A stretch of 64,000 nt of DNA, taken from Myxococcales bacterium. GTDB taxonomy: Bacteria > Myxococcota > B64-G9. The position numbers and the translations under genes were made by a program. The stretch spans positions 97,256 through 161,255 of the forward strand of contig JAAZNF010000028.1 of the NCBI GenBank assembly GCA_012798435.1, read 5' to 3'. The notes below the pieces were generated by a model, which worked only from the letters and a program-made list of their open reading frames with translations, made no database searches and was not told where the DNA came from. Positions 1-6,931 of this stretch are shown piece after piece; the first letter of the stretch is position 1, and every line of letters starts with the position of its first letter.

Positions 1-210
1 ATCCTGGACAAGATGGGCGAGAAGACCAACAAGAAAGAGCTTGAAAAGCTCTTCAAAAAGGGAGTAGATATTCTCCTCACGGGTCGCTTTGTCGGGCCCA
101 AGGGAGAGCGTCGGATCGACTTCGAGGCGCTCAGCACGTTCGACGGCAAGGCCGTGTTCAAGATCCGGTGGGATAGTGGCCGGATTTTCGGTAAGGGAAA
201 TGGTTTGTAA
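1..210 (+). CDS. C-terminal fragment of an unidentified protein
   Basis: The frame is open from the first base and ends at a TAA, leaving 69 residues; the true start lies outside the window. The fragment is rich in Lys and Glu at first, then alternates short hydrophobic and polar segments such as VDILLTGRF and AVFKIRWDSG, which suggests beta strands. It lies 42 bases before an LPP20-like lipoprotein on the same strand, so it probably belongs to the same transcript. The pattern recalls the end of CsgG/LpoB-type lipoproteins that assess a 'level of X' in the periplasm, but this is a weak impression and the family is not established. Confidence 0.6.
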   Translation: MLDKMGEKTNKKELEKLFKKGVDILLTGRFVGPKGERRIDFEALSTFDGKAVFKIRWDSGRIFGKGNGL

Positions 211-252
211 CAAGAAGGGTCGCAATCACCTTCACAAACAAGGAGGAAGGAA

Positions 253-843
253 ATGAAGAACCTGGCGATCATTCTCTCGGTGATGGTGCTGTTCGCGGCG
301 GTCGGCGTGGTCGGCTGCGGCGGCGGCGGCGGGCAGAACGAGCTCATGCAGACGACGTCCAGCGGCGCCCCGGCGTGGGTGACCAAGGGCAGCGGCGCCT
401 TCACCGGCGACCGCGGCAAGGCCTTCTACGGCGTCGGCTCGGCCCCCAAGATGGTGGACGTGGCCATGCAGCGCGACCGGGCCAACAACCGCGCCCGCCG
501 CGCCATCCTGCAGATCTTCAACAACTACATCGCCTACATGATGAAGGACTACGCCCGCAGCACCACCGCCGGCGACATGAGCAAGGAGTCCTACGAGGCG
601 GACGTGCTCACCGTCCAGAAGACCGTGAGCATCGGCGACGTGAACGGCGCCCAGATCGTCGACAGCTGGAAGGATCCGGCGGACGGCACCGTGTACTCGC
701 TGGCGGTCCTCGACCTGGCCGCCGTGGCCGACGTGCTGGCCAACAAGGGCGAGCTGGATGCCAAGCTCCGTGACTACGTGCGCGCCAACGCTGCCAAGGC
801 CTTCGACGACCTGGAGAAGGAAGAAGCCAAGGCCGGCCACTAG
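253..843 (+). CDS. LPP20-like lipoprotein
   Basis: This 196-residue protein begins with a lipoprotein signal peptide: charged start, hydrophobic stretch, then VVGC as lipobox with Cys at about residue 22, followed by a Gly run. A strong ribosome site (AGGAGGAAGG at 240-249) fixes the start. After the linker comes PAWV, a GVGSAP segment and an Ala/Arg-rich helix (NNRARRAI), the layout of LPP20-family lipoproteins, which are mostly of unknown function. It ends in a charged helix with DLEKEEAKA. The next gene downstream has the same PAWV segment and nearly the same tail, so the two look like diverged tandem paralogues. It probably sits in the outer or inner membrane facing the periplasm. Confidence 0.75.
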   Translation: MKNLAIILSVMVLFAAVGVVGCGGGGGQNELMQTTSSGAPAWVTKGSGAFTGDRGKAFYGVGSAPKMVDVAMQRDRANNRARRAILQIFNNYIAYMMKDYARSTTAGDMSKESYEADVLTVQKTVSIGDVNGAQIVDSWKDPADGTVYSLAVLDLAAVADVLANKGELDAKLRDYVRANAAKAFDDLEKEEAKAGH

Positions 844-876
844 TCGGCGGTTCTGCGACACGGCAGAATGCGTGAA

Positions 877-911
877 GGGCCGGAGCCGTGCAGGTTCCGG
901 CCCTTTTTTTC
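877..911 (+). terminator. Rho-independent terminator
   Basis: An 8-bp stem (GGGCCGGA 877-884 with TCCGGCCC 896-903), an 11-base loop and a run of eight T follow the LPP20-like gene by 33 bases. It should separate that gene from the next lipoprotein, which would then need its own promoter or read-through. Confidence 0.85.
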
Positions 912-1052
912 TTGTGACGGCCGACGGCTTGGACCATGTTCGAGCCGGGTAAGAGAAATGGACTGGAAGGCCGCTTTGTTTTTTGGTACACCGTCGTGCT
1001 CGTGAATCCAGCGGGCCGCGGTCGGACACGGTATCGGACTTGGAGGCTTTTC

Positions 1053-1739
1053 ATGCAGCGCGCGACAGCTTATTTCCTGGGTTGTGCGGGGATCATGCTC
1101 CTTTCTGGCTGCGGAGGGACGCGTGCCCGGCTCGAACCTCCCGAAAAACCTCCCGCCTGGGTGGACAAGCTTCCGCAACACACTGGCAAGCTGTGTGCCC
1201 TCGGCTACTCGGGTCCGACCTTCTACCAGACCGATTGTCTCAAGAACGCCGCGGACAACGCTCGCGGGCACCTCTCCCAGGCCATCTCGGTGAAGATCCG
1301 GACCATCACCATCGACATCTCCGACGGTACCCGTGGCTCCTACGACATGGACGTGATGGTGGAGGGCTCCGAAAGCGCTTCCGATACTGTCTTGAACGGC
1401 TCCGAGGTCGAGTCTCAATGGCTGGACCGCTTCGGCCAGCGCGGGCCGGACAACGGCTGCTACTCGCTGGTGTGCATCGATCCCTCCAAGCCCATCCAGA
1501 GCCTGGTGGATAAGCTGGAGGAAAAGAAGATTCCCCCAAAAACCGTAGAAAAGGTGCGTCAGAACGCCGAGGCGGCTTTCGAGGAACTCGAGAAGGAAGA
1601 GGCCAAAGTTCGCTCGGCACCGCCGCCCAAGCCCGCGCCGCCCCCCGAGAAGCCCGCTCCATCCGCCGAGCCGGCGCCCTCGCCCGCTCCATCGGCCCCC
1701 TCACCGGATTCGCCTGAGAACCCACCCAGCAATACCTGA
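1053..1739 (+). CDS. LPP20-like lipoprotein with Pro-rich tail
   Basis: The start is placed at the ATG at 1053 because TTGGAGG lies just upstream and a lipoprotein signal follows at once (hydrophobic core, LLSGC lipobox); an in-frame ATG at 936 would add an unlikely 39-residue leader. The 228-residue product has PPAWV after the lipidated Cys and a central domain with several Cys. The helix EEAAFEELEKEEAK-like tail (AAFEELEKEEAK) resembles that of the upstream gene. The last 45 residues are almost only Pro, Ala, Ser and Glu, a typical extended periplasmic linker. Function is unknown. It is a likely diverged duplicate of the preceding gene, with the terminator at 877-911 between them. Confidence 0.75.
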   Translation: MQRATAYFLGCAGIMLLSGCGGTRARLEPPEKPPAWVDKLPQHTGKLCALGYSGPTFYQTDCLKNAADNARGHLSQAISVKIRTITIDISDGTRGSYDMDVMVEGSESASDTVLNGSEVESQWLDRFGQRGPDNGCYSLVCIDPSKPIQSLVDKLEEKKIPPKTVEKVRQNAEAAFEELEKEEAKVRSAPPPKPAPPPEKPAPSAEPAPSPAPSAPSPDSPENPPSNT

Positions 1740-1849
1740 CCGGTGACGGCATCCATTCCGGGTTCAGGATTCAACGGGCCATTACCTTTCCCTATTCGCA
1801 GGTTTTCTTCAGGCTTTCGACCGCTATCGGCGCTACTTGCGGGAGCGCC

Positions 1850-2269
1850 TCAACCCGCGATATCCAGGCTGGAGAAGAAGTAGGCGATTTCAGTGCGTGC
1901 GGTGTCGGGCCCGTCCGAGCCGTGGGCGGCGTTGTGCTGTACGCTCTCGGCGTAGAGCTTGCGGATGGTGTTCGGCGCGGCCTTGGCGGGATCGGTGGCG
2001 CCGAGCACTTCGCGGTGCCGCTGGATGGCGTTCTCGCCCTCGAGCACCGAGACGACGACCGGCCCGCTCGACATGAACTCCACCAGCCCCTCGAAGAATG
2101 GCTTGCCACGGTGGACGGCGTAGAAGCCCTCCGCCTGGGAGCGGCTGAGGCGCAACATGCGCATGGCCACGGGGCGAAGGCCCTCTTTTTCGAACCTGCC
2201 CAGGATGGCCCCGATGAGACCTTTCTTCACGGCATCGGGCTTCACGATCGACAGCGTGCGTTCCAGCAT
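1850..2269 (-). CDS. ndk: Nucleoside diphosphate kinase
   Basis: NDK transfers the gamma phosphate of ATP to nucleoside diphosphates through a phosphohistidine. The 139-residue length is normal. It opens with [11 protein letters not shown], the usual KPD start of the family, and the catalytic motif NAAHGSDG is present with its histidine; many homologues have HGSDS, so the final Gly is a mild variant. It ends with EIAYFF, also typical. A strong ribosome site (GAGGAGGAACGG) precedes the ATG. It lies 43 bases after the metalloprotease-like lipoprotein gene on the same strand and may be co-transcribed, though the functions are unrelated. It converges with the lipoprotein gene ending at 1739. Confidence 0.97.
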   Translation of the reverse strand: MLERTLSIVKPDAVKKGLIGAILGRFEKEGLRPVAMRMLRLSRSQAEGFYAVHRGKPFFEGLVEFMSSGPVVVSVLEGENAIQRHREVLGATDPAKAAPNTIRKLYAESVQHNAAHGSDGPDTARTEIAYFFSSLDIAG

Positions 2270-2312
2270 CCGTTCCTCCTCTGGTTGAACCCGCCCGCGT
2301 TCCGGGTATGCG

Positions 2313-4172
2313 CTATTTGGGCAGAATCTGGAGCAGATACTCCCTATCGGCGGGGCAGAACACCGCCGGTCCCTGCCCGTCGATCTCGACGCGCTCTTCG
2401 AAGGGACGATCCGAACCGCCGTCCATGAGCTGGTTGGGCCCCGGCAAGGAGTGGAAGAAATCCGGCGGGCCCGCCGCGAGACCCAAGGTGTGGCCGATCT
2501 CGTGGGAGATGGTGTTGCCGATCATGTTGCCCAACGAGCGCACCGCCAGTTCGATGGCGGCGGCCCTGCTCCCGCCGGGGTACTCTCCAGCCTCTACCGG
2601 TGTACCGTCCAGCATGGGCGCAAACGGGCCGAAGATGTCGTCGAAGCGCGGCGAGGCGATGGACATGGGTTTGTCGGCATGCGGGGAGAAGGCCAAAAAC
2701 GAGTCCACGAACACCCCGCCAAAGGCATAGTGGCCGCTCTCGCGGGAGTCGGCGTTGTTGCCTCCCACGATGTCGTCGAAGTAGATGTTGCCGATGTCCT
2801 TGCCCATGGTGGCGTCGAGCCCCATCAGGCCCTGGTGATTGGGATCCTCGCCGCCGACCTCGATCACGCTGTACTCGGCGAAATCCGCCGGCCGCTGGAT
2901 CACGAATTCCACCGAGTAGTCCGCGTAGTCGCGCCGGACCACTTCCAGGATGCGCGCGCGGACGGCGCTTTCCATGTTTCGCAGGCCGAACAGGCGCATG
3001 GCATCCGTGAACCCCGGCAGGTAGCTGATGTACACGACCTGCTTCTGCGGCAACACGTCGAAGCGGGCCTCCCCGGGAAGCGGCACCCCGACCTGCACCT
3101 CGGCGCCCAGCGTCACCCTCGGGGTGGCCGTTCCCCGCAGGATTCCGGGCACCGCGCCCAGGCCCTGGACGCCGCCCTGGCCGTCGGACTGCACTCGCAA
3201 CACGTAGCGCATGTGATCGCCACTCACGATCTGCGGCGCGATCTCCAGGGCGTTCGGACCCGTAAGGTCGGTGACCTGCCCCGTGGTTCGCGTGAAAGTC
3301 CCTTCCACTCGGATGGTGGTGCGGGCGCCCCCGGCCACGAACCCTCGTCCGTAGAAATGGATGTATTGTCCCCGCGAGGCGGCCGCGGGCTCCATCCGTA
3401 ACAGGGCGGTGGGACCGATCTCAAAGTTGACCGACAGGGTGTTGCCCGGGATCTCGCTCTTGTCCTCCATGACGTTGACCGGCCGGATTTGTCCCTCGAA
3501 GCGGCCGGGGTGGATGCCGAGCGCTTCGGCGGGAAGCGGCCCGCGCAAGGCATCCCTGCGGAGATACCCGAGCACCAGCGGTGCCGACTCGACCGTTTGC
3601 GAACCACCGGTGTCGGGCAAAAAAGTACCCGAGAGCCTGAGTTCCGTCTGCCCCTCTCCCTCGAGGAGGAAACCGTCACCCGTGACGTCGATCTCGCTGC
3701 CCAGGTACACCAGACCGCCGCCGGCGGAGAACGCGTCCAGGCGCGGGACGAGGCTCTCCTGCAAGGTCAGGCGAAGCCCGATCTCCGACTTCTGGCTCAG
3801 CCCGGCGCCGTAGTCGCAGCGCACCCGCAGGACCCCGTTGAAATCTCCCGGTCCACCCAGTTGAGAAAAGAAGGTCCGGTCGATGCGCAGGCGCAACTCC
3901 ACATCCGAGAGCCGTTCGGGTTTCCGGATCCAGGGCGCCTCCCCTGCCCGCTCGATCTCCACCAGGAGGCTGCCCGTGTTCTCGTCCACGAACCCCCGGC
4001 CATAGATGCGCAACCATGTGCCCGGTAAAACGAGCGCGGGGCCGGCGCTCTCCACCACCAGCTCCGGCAGTCCCGCGTCAGGAAGTTGAGATGGCGTACT
4101 GGTGCACCCGGTCGCGAGAACGGCCACCGCAAACCAATTGATACGATCCCTGAAAAACCAACGGAGGATCAT
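2313..4172 (-). CDS. Lipoprotein with TIG-like repeats and a degenerate HExxH metalloprotease domain
   Basis: The 619-residue product starts with a short lipoprotein signal (lipobox LATGC). Segments such as [14 protein letters not shown] and then [13 protein letters not shown] look like repeated TIG/IPT-type beta domains over residues ~35-330. The C-terminal third carries HEIGHTLGL (557-565) and a Met-turn-like NQLMDGG (580-586), as in metzincin proteases. The canonical third zinc ligand of HExxHxxGxxH would be residue 567, but that position is Ala; a His at 574 might substitute. Activity is therefore uncertain. Its ATG overlaps the stop of the upstream PPC lipoprotein as ATGA, so the two are translationally coupled and probably act together outside the cytoplasm. 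Confidence 0.8.
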   Translation of the reverse strand: MILRWFFRDRINWFAVAVLATGCTSTPSQLPDAGLPELVVESAGPALVLPGTWLRIYGRGFVDENTGSLLVEIERAGEAPWIRKPERLSDVELRLRIDRTFFSQLGGPGDFNGVLRVRCDYGAGLSQKSEIGLRLTLQESLVPRLDAFSAGGGLVYLGSEIDVTGDGFLLEGEGQTELRLSGTFLPDTGGSQTVESAPLVLGYLRRDALRGPLPAEALGIHPGRFEGQIRPVNVMEDKSEIPGNTLSVNFEIGPTALLRMEPAAASRGQYIHFYGRGFVAGGARTTIRVEGTFTRTTGQVTDLTGPNALEIAPQIVSGDHMRYVLRVQSDGQGGVQGLGAVPGILRGTATPRVTLGAEVQVGVPLPGEARFDVLPQKQVVYISYLPGFTDAMRLFGLRNMESAVRARILEVVRRDYADYSVEFVIQRPADFAEYSVIEVGGEDPNHQGLMGLDATMGKDIGNIYFDDIVGGNNADSRESGHYAFGGVFVDSFLAFSPHADKPMSIASPRFDDIFGPFAPMLDGTPVEAGEYPGGSRAAAIELAVRSLGNMIGNTISHEIGHTLGLAAGPPDFFHSLPGPNQLMDGGSDRPFEERVEIDGQGPAVFCPADREYLLQILPK

Positions 4173-6331
4173 TGCACTCCCACCGTCAGATCATAGGTGT
4201 TGGTGGCGCCGTTGTACCCGTAGATTCGGAAATAATAATAACCCTCGCTGGTCGCACGCCAGCTCACGTGCTCGGTATTTTCCACTCCCTGCGAGGCCGC
4301 CAGCTGGTGTCCGGTGAGATCGCTGGGGGTCACGCCCGGGTCGTAGAGCTTGAGATCGAGATCGCCCGAGCTGCTGGTGAACGCGATGGTCACGTCCAGG
4401 GTCTGGTTGGGATAGAGATACACCCGGAACCAGTCCTCGTTGTTGGGACACAGCTTGAGGCCCGAGCGGGAGCCGGCCGTCAGCGTCTTGGCGTCACCAG
4501 GCGAGTCGTTGGGCTCCTGGTTGTCGTCCGGGCAGGAGGAGCTCGGCGTGACCACGATGGTCATGTCGTAGGTATTGCGTGCGCCCTCATAAGGCACGAC
4601 CACGATGAAGTAGATGCCGTCCGCCGGAATGCGGCTCACGGTGACCAGCTCGCCGTCGTTCTCCGTCACGCTACAGGCGAGCGCCACCTGGCAGGTGAGC
4701 TGCGGTGCGGAGAGCGCATCCTCGGAGAAGATGGCCAGGTCGAGATCGCCCGCGGCGTTGACGAAATCGAGCAGCACCTCGAGTTTGTCCCCGGCGTGAA
4801 GATCGATCATGTACCAGTCCGGGTCACCGCAGCAGGTGAGGTTGTCGTAGACGTTCTCCGCTACCACCGCAGAGTCGTTGGGGTTGTCGTTCGATTCGAA
4901 CTGATCGTCGGCGCAGGGCGCGTCGTGCCACAGCAGCATCTGGTAGTGGTTGGTGACGGAGGCGGTCGCCCCCTGGACCCTCAGCGTGAAGCTCCGGGCG
5001 GAGGGCGAGTCGGCGACACCAAGGCCCAGGATGTTGGGATCGTTCTGCACCGGGCCGGCGCTCCCGACCAGGGTCGTGCCATCCTCTTGAAACACATCCA
5101 GCGCGAGCACCCCGTTGGCGGACTCGAAGGCGATCACGGCGTAGAACTCCCGGCCGGCGGGAACGCTCACCACGTACCAGTCCACGTTGCCGGGGCAGAT
5201 GGTCAGGTCCTTCTGGTAGCACTCGAAATTCTGATCGAAGTCCAGCGACATGGCCTCGTCGGAAAGATCGTCCGGCTCCAGCGGATCGTCCTGGCACCCC
5301 GTGTCGCCAGCGGCGTACGCCGTGAACGAGTATCGCCCCTCGGCTGGCACACAGGCGCGCTGGTTGCACTCGGCCTGCCCTCCCGCTCCGTCTTGATCCA
5401 CCGCGCACACGCTGTAGGCGATCTTCACCGTCTCACCGCTCGCAAGCTTCGGGTTGGGGATGGCGCCGCTCCAGGCGTTGCCGCCCTGGGCATCCAGGTT
5501 CTTCTTCTGGAACTCGCCGCCGCCGACCGCCCAGTACAGCGCCACGCCACCGATGGAAGACTCGGCGTCGGTCACCGTGACCGTGACCGGGTAGTCGCCG
5601 CTGCCTCGCTGGTCGGCCAGCGCCTGGTGCGTGATGACCGGCGGGGTGCCGTCGCACTTCTGGGCCCCGCCCTTGAGCAGGATGGTGATGTCCTGGAACA
5701 CCTCGGGATTCCTGCCGTCGTCGGCACCGACCCTGAACCCCCACACCGGTCGCTCGGCGATCTGGGCTTCCGACGGAGTCCAGGAGAAGGTGGCTTTCTT
5801 GTCGCCAGGAAGGGTGGAGAACTCCCCGCCGGGAATGCCCTGCACCAGGCGCAAGGTCACCTGCGCCGAGTCCGGATCGCGCACCTCGATGTGACACTCG
5901 ATGCGCTGAGAACGATCGAGGTCCAGCGTGAAGTCGGCCGGGGAGATGAACACCGGCGCGCCGACACCTGCTCCGCCCAGGGTGACGGTGATGATGATCG
6001 ATTCGGTGTCCACGTCGATGCCGTCGGTGACCTTGAACGTCACCGGGTAGTCCTTGCCGCGGCCATCCGGCCCGGCATCGGAGGCGATCGGCGACCACTG
6101 GAAGTGGGCGGTGGTGTCGTTGACCTGGGTGAAAACCGCAGCCGCGGGCTTCCCTTCAATTCCGAATTCCAGCGGATCGCCATCCCCGTCGGCCGCCAGC
6201 ACGTCGAACTCGAGTGTCTTCCCGGTCTCCACGCTCTTGTTGGGGATCGGAAACAGGCTGGGCGCCTGGTTGGAGCAAGCCGCGAGCAGTACCACCGACC
6301 AAGCCGCCATGAAGAATGACGCCGCGCGCAT
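4169..6331 (-). CDS. Lipoprotein with an Ig-like region and three PPC domains
   Basis: The ATG at 6331 is chosen over one 14 codons upstream because GGAGG lies 6 bases before it and a lipoprotein signal follows directly (lipobox LLAAC). The 720-residue product begins with cadherin/He_PIG-like beta segments, then carries three units of the same plan, each starting C-x-DD-x-x-E-x-ND or EPDD and containing (V/P)DW(Y/F) and GxLxLxxF. These are bacterial pre-peptidase C-terminal (PPC) domains, common on secreted proteases and surface proteins. Here no protease domain is fused; the coupled downstream gene (ATGA overlap) supplies a metalloprotease-like domain instead. It lies 82 bases after the two small membrane proteins and is probably in the same operon. 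Confidence 0.85.
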   Translation of the reverse strand: MRAASFFMAAWSVVLLAACSNQAPSLFPIPNKSVETGKTLEFDVLAADGDGDPLEFGIEGKPAAAVFTQVNDTTAHFQWSPIASDAGPDGRGKDYPVTFKVTDGIDVDTESIIITVTLGGAGVGAPVFISPADFTLDLDRSQRIECHIEVRDPDSAQVTLRLVQGIPGGEFSTLPGDKKATFSWTPSEAQIAERPVWGFRVGADDGRNPEVFQDITILLKGGAQKCDGTPPVITHQALADQRGSGDYPVTVTVTDAESSIGGVALYWAVGGGEFQKKNLDAQGGNAWSGAIPNPKLASGETVKIAYSVCAVDQDGAGGQAECNQRACVPAEGRYSFTAYAAGDTGCQDDPLEPDDLSDEAMSLDFDQNFECYQKDLTICPGNVDWYVVSVPAGREFYAVIAFESANGVLALDVFQEDGTTLVGSAGPVQNDPNILGLGVADSPSARSFTLRVQGATASVTNHYQMLLWHDAPCADDQFESNDNPNDSAVVAENVYDNLTCCGDPDWYMIDLHAGDKLEVLLDFVNAAGDLDLAIFSEDALSAPQLTCQVALACSVTENDGELVTVSRIPADGIYFIVVVPYEGARNTYDMTIVVTPSSSCPDDNQEPNDSPGDAKTLTAGSRSGLKLCPNNEDWFRVYLYPNQTLDVTIAFTSSSGDLDLKLYDPGVTPSDLTGHQLAASQGVENTEHVSWRATSEGYYYFRIYGYNGATNTYDLTVGVQ

Positions 6332-6413
6332 GAAATACCTCCCATCGGCCATCGAGGGCCATTCTGCCCGCAAAGGGAGGTTGGGTCAACGCGAAATGGC
6401 GGAAATGGACGAA

Positions 6414-6608
6414 TCAGTCCGTCGGGCGGTCCAGCCCGAGGAAGAACCCGATCACCGCGAACATTGGCACCGCGACCGCGGGCTGGCACAGCATGGGTCA
6501 ACCGCCGCCGGCCGCACCCAGGCCGAAACTCACCACGGCGCCGATGCCTGCCAGCAGTGCGGAGAACCCCAGCGCGCGTCGGAGCCGCCCCCAGCCTTCA
6601 CCCTTCAT
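6414..6608 (-). CDS. Putative two-helix membrane selenoprotein (in-frame UGA)
   Basis: A strong ribosome site (GGAGGAGCG) precedes the ATG at 6608. The frame runs 36 codons to a TGA (6500-6498) and then continues openly for 27 codons to a second TGA at 6414. Read-through gives 64 residues with helix one at ~14-31, then GGG-Sec37-PMLC41, then helix two at ~43-61. The second half has its own ATG at 6494 but no ribosome site, which argues against a separate gene. A small hairpin with GGUC in its loop begins 20 bases after the UGA, where bacterial SECIS loops lie. The Sec/Cys pair beside the membrane suggests redox chemistry or metal or thiol binding. If the first TGA is a plain stop, the product is a 36-residue single-helix peptide. 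Confidence 0.55.
6466..6483 (-). promoter_or_regulatory. Candidate bacterial SECIS hairpin, second small membrane gene
   Basis: On the minus strand the 4-bp core CCGC/GCGG (6481-6478 with 6473-6470) closes a GGTC loop (6477-6474). Two further pairs form below it if one base is bulged. The first loop G lies 21 bases after the last base of the UGA at 6500-6498, with 20 bases between. SelB recognises a loop GGU/GU at about this distance in known bacterial SECIS elements. The stem is short, so this alone is weak. Confidence 0.4.
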
Positions 6609-6781
6609 CGCTCCTCCGGCTTCTTGGCGGCTTTCGGGAGCTTGCAAGCGCCCTGGTCCTGGTCCGACCCACCGGGCCGGCACGCGGAGGACATTCAGGT
6701 GGGCACCCCGAGCCTGGGCAAAATCACCGCCTGGAGCAGGATCCAGGCAACGACGAACAAGAGCAGCCATAGAAGGTCCAT
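6605..6781 (-). CDS. Putative single-helix membrane selenoprotein (in-frame UGA)
   Basis: The ATG at 6781 follows AAGGAGGAGCG. Twenty-eight codons encode a hydrophobic helix (residues ~3-22) and LPRLGVPT, then comes a TGA at 6697-6695. The frame stays open for 29 more codons and stops at 6605, where its TGA overlaps the next ATG as ATGA. Read-through gives 58 residues with Sec29 followed by MSSAC34, then C46 and a basic tail. The clean ATGA coupling, and a tail that carries the next gene's ribosome site, exist only if the UGA is read through. A 7-bp hairpin with a GGU loop begins 21 bases after the UGA. The pair of genes heads the operon with the PPC lipoprotein. Without read-through it is a 28-residue peptide. 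Confidence 0.6.
6664..6680 (-). promoter_or_regulatory. Candidate bacterial SECIS hairpin, first small membrane gene
   Basis: On the minus strand CCGGCCC (6680-6674) pairs with GGGTCGG (6670-6664), seven pairs including one G-U, around a GGT loop. Twenty-one bases separate the UGA (6697-6695) from the loop. The loop base content and the distance match what is known of bacterial SECIS elements, such as that of fdhF. Confidence 0.45.
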
Positions 6782-6931
6782 CGCTCCTCCTTCTTCACCA
6801 ATGTAAATGGCCTTTCGCGGAATATCAAGACAATAATCATCCTTTCATTTTTCTGGGCCACCTTGCCGAATTTTTTACATGAATGATAGAATCTCTCGTC
6901 CCATGCCGCCGGCTTCCGGCAGGAGGTCCCC

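Noticed and set aside
4172..6319. A 715-codon plus-strand frame across the PPC lipoprotein gene
   Set aside because: It is antisense to a gene with signal peptide, ribosome site and domains; such long frames are expected opposite GC-rich genes. It has His/Val/Gly-rich shadow composition and no start site.
6414..6781. Three separate peptides of 28, 36 and 26 residues
   Set aside because: Considered as plain stop-terminated peptides. The third has no ribosome site, and the frame continuity, ATGA overlap and hairpins favour two read-through proteins. It remains the fallback reading.
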